Counted from the stretch's first letter, positions 1-12,360 are shown. The stretch: 34,074 bases of DNA from Cruorifilaria tuberocauda (GCA_013365365.1 JABVXU010000569.1:1-34074), one strand, 5' to 3'. The notes: a model not told the origin generated them from the letters alone. Numbers and translations are program-made.

Positions 1-212
1 ATGAAAGATATATTTATTACTATTAATTATTCCAGATTTCCAATTTTTATCATTCTTCTATCATCATTTATTATGTATATGAATTTTTGTTTTTATTAAT
101 TTGAAAGGTGTCTGTTATAATTTTAAAATTATTTTATCCTTATCATCGTTTATTACATATTGTCACATTACATTATTTTAGTATTATCATTTATAATTAT
201 TCATTAGTATTA

Positions 213-632
213 CAGTTTCCAGGTTAGTTACTATCCATTATGCATGTATAGAATTTTATTTTCTAGTATATTATTACTATTATTATTATTATAGTTTCCA
301 GGTTAGTTACTATCCATTATACATGTATAGAATTTTATCTTCTAGTATATTATTATCATTAATTACATTATTTCACTATTATCATTTATCATTATTATGG
401 TTCAATGTTAGTATACATTATACACGTATAGAATTTTATCATCTAGTATATTATTATCATTACATTACTACACTGTTATCATTTATAATTATTATTATCA
501 TTATTATAGTTTCTAGGTTAGTTAGTATGCATTATGCATGTATAGAATTTTATTTTCTAGTATATTATTATCATTATTATAGTTTCTAGGTTAGTTAGCA
601 TGCATTATACATGTAGAGAATTTTATCTTCCA
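213..632. repeat. Minisatellite, about five units of 75-110 bp
   Basis: Five imperfect copies follow one another. Each contains the core GGTTAGTTACTATCCATTAT, then a GCATGTATAGAATTTTAT-like stretch, a TCTAGTATATTATTATCATT stretch and a variable ATT-rich spacer that accounts for the length differences. The open frame across it (323-589) is the repeat read in one frame, not a gene. Confidence 0.85.
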
Positions 633-3030
633 ATGGAAATGCGTATTGTTTTGCTCGGTAAAGGCAATGGCTATCAGTAGATAAGCTAATAATATTTTAT
701 GCAAGCTATTATCAGGTTTCTTTTTCTTCTACAACTATTTTTATTGATTTAGAAATTTCGATTTTCCATGCATCTAACAACTATGAATGAATGCATTCAA
801 TGCATTTTCTCTCATTAATTTTGATTATATTATTAAAATTTTTAAAATTATATCAATTATTTCTATTAGCTAATATAATAATAAATAGAAATACATTTAA
901 GAATTATACCTAATAATTCTTATGATAGATATTTAGATGTTTGAAAAGTTTTTTTTGTTTAAGTTTTATTTTAACATTTAATAATGAATGTTTCTTAAAT
1001 TATCAATTTAACAGCTTAAGTTAGCTACTCAATTTATTAGGCTGAGTTAATTGGTAACATTATCGGAATGTATTCACTGGTAATACTTAAGTATTAAATT
1101 ATGTTTCATAAATTTTAAATTGTCTGAAAAGGAAGCATATTGTCAATTTATTAGTTTAAGTATTATTTTAGTGATTAGTACTTAGTTATCATTCATTAAC
1201 AATTATTAATAAGCATTATATTTATAGCGTGAAAGTTGTTAATTGTACAAATAATTATCCTGCTATAATGATATAATTATTATTGAAATGAATTGATTGA
1301 AAATGTAAAAATATAATTTTAATATTAGTATTAAGCATTATTACTAATTCATTATCAATTATTATCAATAGATAAAAATTAATTTTAAATATGAGAAATA
1401 AAAGCTTGCTGTAAACTATTTGATAATTAATTAAAATATAAATAAAGTAAGTAAGCAAGTAATTTTTCAAGTAAAATTATCACTGTTGTTAGCTTTTGTT
1501 TGCAATCAAATTGCTACAAACGGAAATGAAATGGAAATAAGTATTGAATATTTTTGAGAACTTTTACTAGCTTTCATTCTTTTTTTTTCCTGCTTTTGCT
1601 TTTATTGAAAAGCATCCATTTTCATTTTAGATGAACAATTTCATTAATTTGAATTTTTCATGAAAAAAAAAGAAAATGCATTTCATAGCTAAATAGTTCG
1701 TTTCGAACTGATTGTATAAGGTTTTTTTTTTTTTTAGTAATGAAATTTGATTAGAGATACGAGAAAACAAGATAGATATTTAATTCAATTGAAGTTGATA
1801 ACAGTATAATAATCTTGCGCTATCAATTCATTTGACGAGAATGTGAGATTATCAGTGATAACTGTAAGCGATCATTATGCATTGAGAAAAAGTATAATAA
1901 CATTGTTTAAAGCTATTAGCTATTACAAAATCATTTTTATCCTCGAGCTAAAAGTAATTCCTTGATCAAATTTTAAATGAATAAATGAATTTTTCGTTTA
2001 AAAAATTATTTTTGCAATATATTCTAAAAATGAAAATAAAAAAGATAACTATGGAATTATTAAATTTTAACCAATTATAATCATTTCCTTCTTTCTAAAA
2101 TTTCATCAAATTTCGAATGATAGGAAATTTCTAACTTTAGATTTTATTATTTTCTTACGTCTTATCTTAAACTCTTCCATTATTATTAGCTTTGATTTCC
2201 AATATCTTTTTTTATAATTTTCTTTCTTATATTGCGTAATTGATTTTCTTTGACAAGGGAAATAGAAATAAATTAGATTACTTAAAATTACTTAAATTCA
2301 ATCATTCCAATCTAAGGTTTACTATAACTGCTATTTCTAAGTAATTATTTGAATTGATAAATAAAGCATGCATCATTCTCGATATTAGCTGTTAGAGGTA
2401 ATGTGATTATCACGTGTCACTCACTCATAGTTGACATTTGGTATATCATGTTAGTTTGAGATTTAATTTTGCATCATGGGGTAGCGAATTTATGATGAAA
2501 TGACCGCAGAAAGTCTATTAATGATGAGTCATGTTGCGGTTGGTTTCATTGCATCATTTCCCGATTGTCTGTTGTGTTTTTTTGCTAATTAATTAGATTC
2601 GCGTGGGTGGTAATCGATTTGAGTGTGAATCAGAGGTTTTTAGCATCACAAACAGTACACTTATATTACATTTCGCAGATTGGCTATTAACATAAACGAC
2701 ATGAATAAATCTTCCAATAAATGTGTCTGATTTTTAAGACAGTGAATTTTTTACTTGACGTAGTTGACAAATTATTCAATTTACATTTTTATATAACTCC
2801 TGAGGTGTTAATTTGCGTCCATGTGATCTGAATTTGAAAATGCTTGTTTTCATTAAAAATCATATTTCAACAGGGAAGATTTCTATGTAGTTAAATATTT
2901 GATCGAAATTTATTAATATGTATATTTGTTGCTTAAGTAATTTTTATTCCCTTCTTGCGATTTTGATTTTGTCGTATGAAATTTCCATTTATGATGCGTT
3001 CCTTATATTTTTTTCTTTGAAGATGTTTCG
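633..3030. other. AT-rich non-coding DNA upstream of snb-1
   Basis: No exon with recognisable protein content is visible on either strand; the open frames are low-complexity I/L/N/Y-rich translations. The stretch 2390-2650 is more complex and less AT-rich than its surroundings. It holds a GTGATTATCAC palindrome running into an E-box (CACGTG) near 2410 and a TGAGTCA AP-1-like site near 2525. It is the most likely place for the synaptobrevin promoter, but this is inferred from composition only. Confidence 0.5.
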
Positions 3031-3033
3031 CAT

Positions 3034-3045
3034 AATTTTTTGCAG
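3034..3045 (+). promoter_or_regulatory. Splice acceptor upstream of the snb-1 start (candidate trans-splice site)
   Basis: A T-run ending in TTTTTTGCAG lies 27 nt before the synaptobrevin ATG, and no convincing upstream coding exon precedes it. In nematodes this arrangement marks either spliced-leader addition or the end of a 5' UTR intron; the sequence alone cannot separate the two. Confidence 0.5.
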
Positions 3046-3072
3046 TGTTCTTTAGTTAGGCTATTTGGTGAA

Positions 3073-4133
3073 ATGGAAGTAGGTGGACAGGAAAGTGGTT
3101 TGCCTGGTGCAAGCCAAGGAGGTAGGCCATCAAATAAACGCTTGCAGCAAACTCAAGCACAAGTGGATGAAGTTGTTGGAATTATGAAAGTAAGTTTAAT
3201 TTTGAGTTTGCGAAGGAGAATAAGAAAATCTGTTGCAGAAATTACCATATTATCATAAATCATTTTTCTGTTAAATCAATACAGGAGGAATTATGCGCAT
3301 TGAAGAATATTTTGTTTTTGTTTTGTCATTTATAGTAAAAATAACCCTATTAATTATATTCATTACATTAAATATTCACGAAATATTAAATAAAGGAAGT
3401 GAACTCTTTAAAAGAGTGAACCTCTTTGTCAATTCTGCATCCAAGTTTTCGTGATGAAATAATACGCTAGAAATTCTAGGAATATGACGGAAAATTTTTT
3501 GTAGCATCAGAAGTTAGGTGTTGCACAGTTCGATTAAAGAAACATTGCAGGTAAATGTGGAAAAAGTATTGGAACGTGATCAAAAATTATCACAATTAGA
3601 CGACCGTGCAGATGCTCTTCAGGTTTATATATTGAAATTTCTATCGTCTTTAGAAATGAGAAAGTAGGATGTAAAACAGCTTCATCTTTTGCCATCTCTT
3701 TCTCTGGTTGCATATTGATGCGGTTAATAATATATTTTATTGGCACTTATTGCATTTTCTTCTTCATTCCATTTAAATTTTCTTTTTCGTTTATATTAAA
3801 ATATACTTAGTTACGTTAGATAGATTGACTGAAATAAGAGGACTGTTCATTTCATGAGGCTTGTTTGAAAATCTAATTTTTGCAATGTAGAATGAGGTTG
3901 TAGGAGTATTACTCTAAGGCGAAGGTTGAAATACTCAATATATTATACCATTTTTTATTCCATTTTTAGGGGGTTATCATTGTTAATTACAGGAAGGTGC
4001 ATCACAATTTGAAAAATCAGCTGCAACCTTGAAGCGTAAATATTGGTGGAAGAATATCAAAATGATCATTATTATGTGCGCTATTATCGTCATACTTATC
4101 ATAATCATCATTGTTTGGGCAGGAAATAAATAG
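3073..4133 (+). CDS. snb-1: Synaptobrevin / VAMP, synaptic-vesicle R-SNARE
   Basis: Vesicle v-SNARE that zippers with syntaxin-1 and SNAP-25 at the plasma membrane to drive neurotransmitter release. Three exons (3073-3189, 3551-3622, 3993-4133) join in phase 0 to give 109 residues, the usual length for nematode synaptobrevin. A short Gly-rich N-terminus is followed by [19 protein letters not shown] at about 18-36, where the SNARE motif begins. The zero-layer arginine is R58 in [10 protein letters not shown]. The juxtamembrane RKYWWKNIK at 78-86 leads into a single Ile-rich C-terminal anchor ending WAGNK, so this is a tail-anchored type IV membrane protein. All introns are GT-AG. The chosen ATG gives the short N-terminus expected of the family, and an acceptor lies just upstream. 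Identity is near certain from the almost invariant SNARE core; neuronal VAMP rather than another paralogue is inferred from that similarity. Confidence 0.97.
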
Positions 4134-5933
4134 GAAGGACAGCTTGAAAATTCATTCCTGTGTGCGCGCACATACTGGTGTAGTTCTGTTGTTCCCGGAA
4201 GTTTTTTTCCGCTTCTCATTTTTTCTTCTAAAAATTTTAATTTTCCAAAAAATGGATTTTTAATTGATTGTTGCGTTGGGTATGAATAACAGTTATACAT
4301 CCCTCATTAGCAGAGATTTTTTTGTCCTAAGGTTCCCTTGAGAAAATTGAGCTTTTGTTTTCATTAATAATTGGTAATAGATTCAAGAATGATGAAGAGA
4401 GCAAAAAAAAATCTATTTCTTCTCTGTTGTTCGTGCGATAGCACTAGGAAAATATCCTTACTTATTTAATGGAATAGATGGCTTTGAAACATTGAGGGTT
4501 ATATGTATGATAGCTACAGTTTTGATCATAATAAAATCATTTCCTTGTTTATGTTAGGACTAAAAAATGCTATTTATTTTCTGGTATTAAAATTTCCGAA
4601 GTTATTGTGTGCACTTAAATTAAAATAGGGTATGAAAGGAAAAGATTTTAGTTCTGTTGCATGTTTCTTGTGTATGAAAAAAATTAGTTTTTAGCATAAT
4701 TGAATCTTTGTCTCTTTCCAACTATTTCTCCGTATTATTCACACACATATACACGCACACACACGCATAAACCGTTATGGTTATATGCCATTTTTTAGCT
4801 ACGTATAAGTTATATTTCTTTCTTCATTCGAATAATTATCTTCTATCTTTTTATTAAGATTAGCATGATCTGGAATCACAAAAATGAGAAAGGGATACGA
4901 TTTGAGAATCGATGACAAAGAAACAATTTTGATTATTTATATTAGTGTTAGATTCAAATGTTAAAAAATCGACTGGAATTTTTTGCCTCGTAATTTAATA
5001 GTTATCCTCTATGTATCTTTGTAGTATATATAAATTATTTTCTTTTTTTTGTATCTTAGTAACTTCCCATGGAATATTCATGGATTTATCACTGAATTGC
5101 AACCATGTTGTGATTTTCATCCTTCCCTTTATTTTATATATATTCCATTTTGCATACTCTGTTAACTCGAGCATTACAAATATTATTACAATAATCATCT
5201 CTTTCGTTTCTTTTTTCTCTTGCGAATAAAATATAATTCTTGAATTATTGTGTTCTCACGGTAACGGTTTCTGAGCAATATGATTTTATATTAAATGCAT
5301 GTTCGAGTGAAGATAGCTTACAAAGAATGATTGCAGTCGGTGTTAGCACATCTCGACTTATTGTTAAATAGCATTCATGTTAAAGATAATATCAAAGCAG
5401 AGGTTCAAAAAACTTGCGAAGATTTTCACTTCCGCAGCTCAGCTTTTTGTTGATGCGTGGCCACTTTTTAGAATCAGTGATTTTGAAACTTTCCAGAAGT
5501 CCGGATTTAAAATTTTTCGATCAAATTGATGGGTACCGATGAATGATAATTTAACCGTCGCTTAGGTGCTAGAAAGTAGTAATAGTATTGGTGGAATTGT
5601 TTATTAAAGATTTTTTTTTCATTGAATTTAGCAAAAGGCTTACAAGCGTCCCTTAATTCATTTCTATTGTTTTTCTGTTTGATTTTTATATTCGCTTATG
5701 TAGATTAAAGTATTATATTGTGATAAGTTGAAAAATATGATAATGTGATAATTTTCTTGCAAATAAATGAAAGCAATGATTACAGTGATATGCTGTTGAA
5801 TTAAAGTGGAGGAAACCGAAAGCTAAAACTCATTTCTTCTCTCTATTCTTCAGGCTTTGAATTAATCTCAAGTTTGCTTTAAATTTCTAGGTATCAACAG
5901 GAGTGTATAAGCAAGCTTTAAGTATAAGTCACT
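4134..5933. other. snb-1 3' UTR and syx-18 upstream region
   Basis: No further exon is recognised. Two alternating purine-pyrimidine tracts occur: TGTGTGCGCGCACATA at 4159-4174 and a roughly 29-nt CA/TA/CG alternation at 4741-4769. Several AATAAA-type hexamers are present (for example near 5225 and 5763), so the snb-1 3' end cannot be fixed. The part 5290-5560 is compositionally richer and may hold syx-18 promoter sequence. A CTAG-type acceptor (TTTCTAG) ends at 5890, 43 nt before the syx-18 ATG, and could be a trans-splice site. Confidence 0.5.
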
Positions 5934-8531
5934 ATGCCAGTAGATAAAACACCGTTATTTCGTGCTCGGGTAAAAATGATACGGACACAGGAAGCAACGC
6001 GATCTAAACGAGCTCAAGTACAAAATCAACGAGAATTACAAGCCGAAAATTCTCTTGATAATTTCGAGCAAGTAATTCATCAAGGTTTCAAATTTTCCTA
6101 AAAAATACGTAATATGAAGTATATCTTAATATTTATGAGTTTTTTTTTTTATAATTTTTCAAGTTATATTTATAATTGTTGTATTCATTATTATTCATTA
6201 AAAACTGTTAAGTGCTAAATTAAAAAAAATTTTTTTTTCTTAACGATTATTTTTACATTTTTCATTTCCCTTATAGTTATAGATAAATTTTATTTCTTCA
6301 GAAAATGGAGTAAAAGAAGCATCTTCGCATAATTCTTCGAATCTCAATTTTTTATCATGTACAATTGAAGCTCATAGAATTCGTCAAAAATTAATTGACC
6401 TTCGAAATATGGTGGTCAGTGGAAGAAAGAATTATGTTTCTGATATTGGTCATTCTAGGCGGCTAATAGCATCATACACCGATAGTAAGCTTTATTTTTA
6501 ACGGATTTCCCCATGACATTTGATTATAAAATTATTTTTGATACGATGAATAAAATTTGACTATTTGGTTAAATTTTATTCATCAATCTGACGAATATAA
6601 TTTAGCTGACTATAATTTATATGTTCTGCAAATGCATTAGATAATTTTTTTTATCCTTATCACTAAAATTCAGCTATAGTTTGTTTGTGATGCATTAATC
6701 ATATATATTTTTAAGGTTTAAGGTATGCTGTCTTCATGATCATCTTGGTATACTGTCTTTAGCTTTACCTTCGAATTAATCATATAATTAGATTTAAGGT
6801 TTAAGTGATTTTGAACGAGATGAATTGGATATGAAAATTGAAGAAATGATGCAAGATTGCATAAAATCGATACAAGCCTTACAATATAAAATCAACTGTA
6901 GCACTTTACGAGCCCTTGATGAAGGTCCACATTTGTTAGAGGTAGATATTTTTGGATTACTTTCAATGAAGCGTAATCATATTATCATGATTGATATTAT
7001 CACCTATGAAGTTTCATTACTTTAATATTGGCAGCAATCGCTCACTGCCAGTAATTTTACTTTCCGTGTACAGTAACCGATCTTTTTTTTTTCGGCATAT
7101 ATGAAAGATTTTCAAAGTCTGTTAATTTGAATTTTTAATTTTTGTATTCATTGTTTTATGAAGCAGAGATTTTAGGTTTTGCGACTGCTCGGCAAGCATC
7201 TGAAAGCGACGACTAAAATTGTTGCTGAAATGCGAGCTCTGCGAACAAAAAAGATAAATAACATGCGGCGAACATGCAGGTATTGTACATGACTAATTTA
7301 ATGAAGGTGATTGATTTGTAGAGATGTTGGATATGTTAGTAATGTATTTCGAAAAAAGTTGCATATCCTGATTTATTAAATATCGAAACATTATTATATT
7401 TGTCATTCAAATAAAGATAATTGATAATTTGAATGTTTTAAATGTTTGTATTTTGTTTTAATGATAGTAATTTTATATTTAAGAACTTTAAAAATATAGT
7501 TTCAACATCTACATTTTCTATACATTGCGGTATATAGATTGCGGTATCTAGATTAAAAATTTGTAAAAAAATGTGGTGCATTTGGATTAAGTTTGAAATT
7601 ATTGGCTTTTGTTATATTTTCCTATATTATTCATGTGTATACGAATTATTTATTACCGTTGTTGAATTATTCGTTTCTAGACTGGCAACATTGGCGCAAT
7701 TGTACAGCATTAAAAAACGGAAGGATGAAGAGCCGACGCAACAATTAGATAATGAGAATTTAACTGAGACTTCATCACTGAAGTCCGATATCCCGTCGGT
7801 ATCAGATTCAGTGACTAGTGATACCATTATTTTTGGTAAGGATGGTTTGAGGAAGAGGATTCCTCAAAATACGGGTTCGTTTTATTTCTCTAACATTCAT
7901 TGCAATAACATTCTAAATTGATAGTGTAAGTGTAGTTAATTTATCTTAAATAGGATTACTGATAGGAATATTTTAAAATATTTTTCAAGTTGACCCAACA
8001 CTGATGTTATTTCAGGTATGAAGGAAGATGGAATCAAAAAGTCCGAGCAAAATGGATGGTCTGATGTACAAATATCGAATTTTCAAGAAGCTGAACAGGC
8101 AGATGATTTGGATTTACTCAATAATTTAGATGACGATGAACGTACCCAACTTGTGATTGAAAATGAGCGGTTGTATTCTCAGTCACTTCAAGTGGACAGT
8201 GATATTCAAAAAGTTGAAAGGCAGATGGCGAAGTTACATCACTTGCAAGAGACATTTGCTGAGAAGGTTAACAGAATAATTATATTTTTCTACTTGGCTT
8301 TTCATTTTTTCCTTGTTAGTTGCTAACTTAATTCAATTTTAGGTTTCGGAACAGGAAAGAGATATAAATGTCGTAAATGAAACAACATTGCTAACAGTAG
8401 AGAATATTCGATTTGGAAACGAACAGATTCGTCAAGCAATCCAAAATATGGCATCTAGACGTGTGATTCTTTTATTTTGTATTATTGTTCTTACATTTAC
8501 GTTACTTTTTTTAGATTGGTATAATCCTTGA
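5934..8531 (+). CDS. syx-18: Syntaxin-18 family Qa-SNARE of the endoplasmic reticulum
   Basis: Qa-SNARE that by family knowledge works at the ER in retrograde Golgi-to-ER fusion (with Sec22, Use1, BNIP1 and the NRZ tether). Seven exons: 5934-6084, 6302-6484, 6799-6941, 7176-7279, 7681-7835, 8016-8266, 8343-8531; phases agree throughout, giving 391 residues. The N-terminus opens MPVDKTPLFRARVKMIRTQE, as in the Syntaxin-18_N domain, then helical segments to about residue 220. A Ser/Thr/Glu-rich linker follows. Near the C-terminus are ERTQLVIENERLYSQ, LHHLQETFAEKV and VENIRFGNEQIRQAIQ, matching the vertebrate syntaxin-18 SNARE region, then one C-terminal membrane anchor ending LLFLDWYNP. The human protein ends almost the same way (LDWYDS). 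Exon 5 could end instead at 7874, adding 13 residues in frame. It lies downstream of snb-1 on the same strand, too far away (1.8 kb) to claim an operon. Confidence 0.93.
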
Positions 8532-9536
8532 GAATATATATTTATTGTTTCGTGGAATAGTCTCTGATTCATGCTTTAAAATTTCAGATTTCACTATTCT
8601 CCTGTTAACTCAGCTTTGGATTAAATTAACTTTTTTTTTGCCGTATTAGAAAAATAAGTGAGAGAAACGATGAGAAAAATTTTACAAGAAAAAGAATTGA
8701 AAAAATTGCCAATTTGCTTATTTCAATTTCTATCGCTTGCATTACAAGTGACATAAAGACTAATAATTTATTAGCATAGCTATATCAATTTTGCTGTAAA
8801 TACTGTTTAATAATAGCTAAATGTTCTAGTTTCAGGAATAGAACAAACATTGCTTTTTACTGGTAAAGTTAGCTTTCTGTGCTTTATGAAAGCTATTTGA
8901 TGTATTTAATTAATAGGTGATAAAGAATATGCAGAAATGATTATAGGTTTGACAATGATACAGTGAACAATACAACTGATATCAATATCATATTTAATAG
9001 GAATATACAACTGGGATATTTTTTTTGTTTATCGATGAATAAAGATAAACTATAAAATTATTATGAAAATAAAACAATGATATATGTCCAGTCAAAACAC
9101 TGCAAAAAAAAAGCCAATAATAGTTTTTCGTCCATTTAGTAAGGCAATGATTTTATTAATATATAATAGTTAATATATTAAATATAGCATTGTCATATTT
9201 GCAAATAATTTTATGTCTAAGAAATTTCGACCTTAATTGATAAGAAAAAAAAAGTTGAGCTAATGAGGAGTTAGTCAAGAAAATAGCATGATCATAAACA
9301 TATGAATGGATGAAGTTAAACAGAGAAGTTATATGAACATAGGATATACTTAATGGAGTAGTAGGCTTGCTGAAAAGTAATGAAATAGTTAAAAAGTAAT
9401 AAAAGTATTCGAAGCAATGTGAAATAATCAAGAAAATTTACAACAAACAGTCTGATAAATTTGTAATTTCAGATCGAGAAATATTGAATATTTGTTTTGG
9501 AGATCGTTGCAATTTTTTCCGCCTATATCATCACTC

Positions 9537-9725
9537 ATATATATATCATTTCATATATCATATCTACATCAGTTCTATTTCCATTTTCACATATATGTCA
9601 TATCATACTTCATATCATATCTCTATTAGTTCCATTTCCATTTCCATATATATATCATTTCATATTTCATATCATATCACTTCCATCTCCATCTTCATAT
9701 TATATATATAATTTCACATTTCATT
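9537..9725. repeat. Degenerate TTCATATCATATC-type simple repeat
   Basis: Repeated TATATATCATTTCATAT and TCCATTTCCATAT blocks alternate over about 190 bp. The two overlapping open frames through here (Ser/Ile/Tyr/His-rich) are consequences of the repeat and are not called as genes. Confidence 0.75.
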
Positions 9726-9967
9726 TATGTAAATCATATATTCTTGATAAAGTTTTTAGATAATTCTATTGTCTTCTATCTGTTTGATTTAAATAATCAA
9801 AATGGTTTATCTTCCTTTTAAAATATATAATTCATTTAAGTGTTCTCATTTCTTTTAGTAATATCTGATATCATGAAGGTTTCTATTTGTTTACGAGATA
9901 AGTGATATTGATCTTCTTTTCGTTTATCACTTATACTTTAACTTGCAATGTACAACTATTATCATTT

Positions 9968-10339
9968 ACATATAAATATCGCATGAAAATAATAATCCAA
10001 AAAAAAAAAATGAAAAGGAATGATAAAACTTTTATCAACTGCTTTATCAGTTTATGATATTATAGCTATTTCAGTATTTTTCTTGATAAATAATTCGGGA
10101 AAAAAAGGAAATGAAATCATCAAAGATAAAACGGAATAGTTTGATTAGACTAAAAACAGTGTAATATTAAAACATGAAAAATAAAAAAACATATATCGCA
10201 TGAAAATAAAAACCTAAAAAAAAATGAAAAGGAATGATGAAACTGTTATCAAATGCTTTATAAATTTATGATATCATAGTTATTTCAGTATTTTTCTCGA
10301 TAGAATAATTCGGAAAAAAAAAAGGGAAATGAAATCATT
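9968..10339. repeat. Direct repeat of ~150 bp, two copies
   Basis: Copy 1 (about 9968-10121) and copy 2 (about 10189-10339) share the same order of blocks: ATATCGCATGAAAATAA, AATGAAAAGGAATGAT, a TTTATGATAT segment, TATTTCAGTATTTTTCT, AATTCGG and GGAAATGAAATCAT. They differ by scattered substitutions and small indels, so the duplication is not very recent. No open frame or terminal inverted repeat is evident. Confidence 0.8.
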
Positions 10340-11737
10340 TTGAAGAATGAATTTGAATTTGAACAATGCGAATTTACTGATAATGAAATTATTTTTTTTT
10401 TAGCTAATTTTCTCATTCTTCTATTTTATTTTACATTTTTTCATCTTAAAATAGCATGACATGAAATGATGCATAAATTTCTATCGCTAATAATAAAAAT
10501 TCATTTAAATTTCCATTTAAACTTTTCCATCATTTTCATTCATTTTCATAACGCATGAATGATATTTCAGGGATTGCGTTTAGGGCTATTTCAGGCATGG
10601 CTAATCAATAATTGAAGAAAAAAAATTCAATTATTGAATGAATATATGAGAAATCTTTTTTTTTTGTTCCTTAGGAGAAGAGAATTGAGAGAGCCAAAAG
10701 AAAGTTATTTCAAAAAAGAGAAAAATTCTTTCATACTAAAATTATCATTTCATGCATGCATAAAACATTGTTACAATCGATAAATATTATTGAATTATTG
10801 AAGGAGAAATTCTTTTTTTAAATAAATGAAAAAATTACTATCCTTACTAAATTACTTAATTTAGTACTGAATTATTAAATTACTAAAATTATTTGTTTAA
10901 TTTCATGCATTTATTTTATTTTAATTTCTTGCCAATTGAATTTATTTTGTTTTCTTTTTTCGATTTAGTTATTCGATCTTTTGATTAGTATTAGTAATTA
11001 GTAAATATTACTATGTTTGATTTAGTAAATATTAATAATGAATATCAAAAATGAAAAACAATGATCAGATTACTGTAAGAAAATGTTTTTTAAATCTAAT
11101 TTTAATTGTAAATTTAAATGTAATTACCTGTTTGGAATGTATGAATCATGTTTTTTGTTGAAGTGAAAAAAGAAATTAAATGTAAAAGGACAGTAAATTC
11201 TGTACCATGTTTCATTGTATATTATGAATGTTACAGTATTATCAGTGTAATTAAGTGCTGTCAGGGAATATACAATATTATTAATTACTGTCAGATTACT
11301 GTAAGACAAATGTCACACAGGTAATTTTAATTTTAATTTTATGATGCAGGTGATTCTAATTTTAGGTTAGTTAATTATTCAAATATTAAAATTGCTGATA
11401 ATATGAATGTATCTGATTAGTGATATATGTAAACAGGAATTCGATAGATTTATACTGCTTAATGGGACGCTTTAGTATTTACGCATTTATCTTATCATTA
11501 GTAAAGAAATCCAAAAAAACTAGAAAATCGAATCCGTAAAGGTGATTGAATCTTTACGTGAAGAAGACTGAATTTCGTAAAGGGACTCACGTATCACGTG
11601 TTGGAAGTATCTCAACTTCTAAATATACGAATATTCGCGTGAGATGAAGAGTTGCACTATGCTCTCTTGCATGGGCAAACTTTTTGGTTTGTAGTTTTCC
11701 CAAAATTTGGAAATGATATGCTGCAGGGGTTGTGATT

Positions 11738-11918
11738 GGCGACATCGTTGTGGTGGTCTTGTCGCAGTCACCTCATAGTGATGACCGGTCACGGTGACCT
11801 CGTCGCAGTGACGTGATCGCGGTGACCTCGTCATGGCGACCCCGTCGTGATGACCTCATCACGGTGACCGCGCCGTGGTGACCGCGCCGTGGTGACCTCA
11901 TTGCGCGATCTCATCGAG
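11738..11918. repeat. GC-rich 14-bp minisatellite, about 13 units
   Basis: Units begin at 11738, 11752, 11766, 11780, 11793, 11807, 11821, 11835, 11849, 11863, 11877, 11891 and 11905, a strict 14-bp spacing with one 13-bp unit. Consensus is GGTGACCTCGTCRC. Two adjacent units (11863 and 11877) are identical, so there has been recent turnover. Its GC content and CpG density are far above the surrounding DNA. It lies 0.5-0.7 kb upstream of the eRF1 start. Because 14 is not a multiple of three and both strands are interrupted, I do not regard it as coding. Confidence 0.92.
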
Positions 11919-12349
11919 GATTGTATAAGTGGCGGTGCTCGTATTTTAGGGATTGAACTAGTCACCTAGAGGTTTAGTAGAGAATTGATTATTTTTTTCA
12001 AAGATTAAGTGTGATATGATGGTATTCGTTAACTCTTATTTCTAGTCATGATTATCATAATGAGTCTGATAGTGCTTGAATTATTTTCTTATCTCTATAT
12101 TTTTGAAAAGCAATAAAATATGCGACAAGTAAGTGATATATATATGCGGGGCTTCATATGCACGAAGGTGTTTATCGTAATATTTCCGGAATGGAGCAAA
12201 TATTAAATTACGAAAGCTATTATGAAACTGTTTTCTGGATGAAGCATCGAAATGGTATAGGAATGACTTTAGTGAATTTATTATTATTTAACTGTTGACG
12301 TGCCATACTTCGTATTTTTCGTTAGACTGTAAAATTTGAACTGGCTGAT

Positions 12350-12360
12350 ATATTTTTCAG
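12350..12360 (+). promoter_or_regulatory. Splice acceptor upstream of the eRF1 start (candidate trans-splice site)
   Basis: TATTTTTCAG ends at 12360, 58 nt before the eRF1 ATG. It matches the nematode acceptor consensus and is not preceded by a recognisable coding exon, so spliced-leader addition or a 5' UTR intron end is likely. Confidence 0.55.

Larger units (their letters stand above)
8532..11737. other. Long AT-rich intergenic stretch between syx-18 and eRF1
   Basis: No coding exon is supported on either strand. It contains the low-complexity block at 9537-9725 and the duplicated ~150 bp segment at 9968-10339 (both listed separately). The 15-mer CAGATTACTGTAAGA occurs twice, near 11065 and 11293. 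A short inverted pair, CGTAAAG and CTTTACG, lies near 11537-11560. Runs of A or T and ATT-rich sequence fill the rest. Confidence 0.55.

Noticed and set aside
323..589. 88-residue open frame on the plus strand
   Set aside because: It is the translation of the minisatellite at 213-632; the composition is Tyr/Ile/Leu/Ser-rich and follows the repeat unit.
9484..9763. Two overlapping Ser/Ile/Tyr/His-rich open frames
   Set aside because: Both are read from the TTCATATCATATC simple repeat; no start context, family or splice structure supports a gene.
11619..11834. Minus-strand frame rich in Thr, Arg and His through the GC-rich array
   Set aside because: It enters the 14-bp repeat, whose period is not a multiple of three, and has no coding support outside the repeat.
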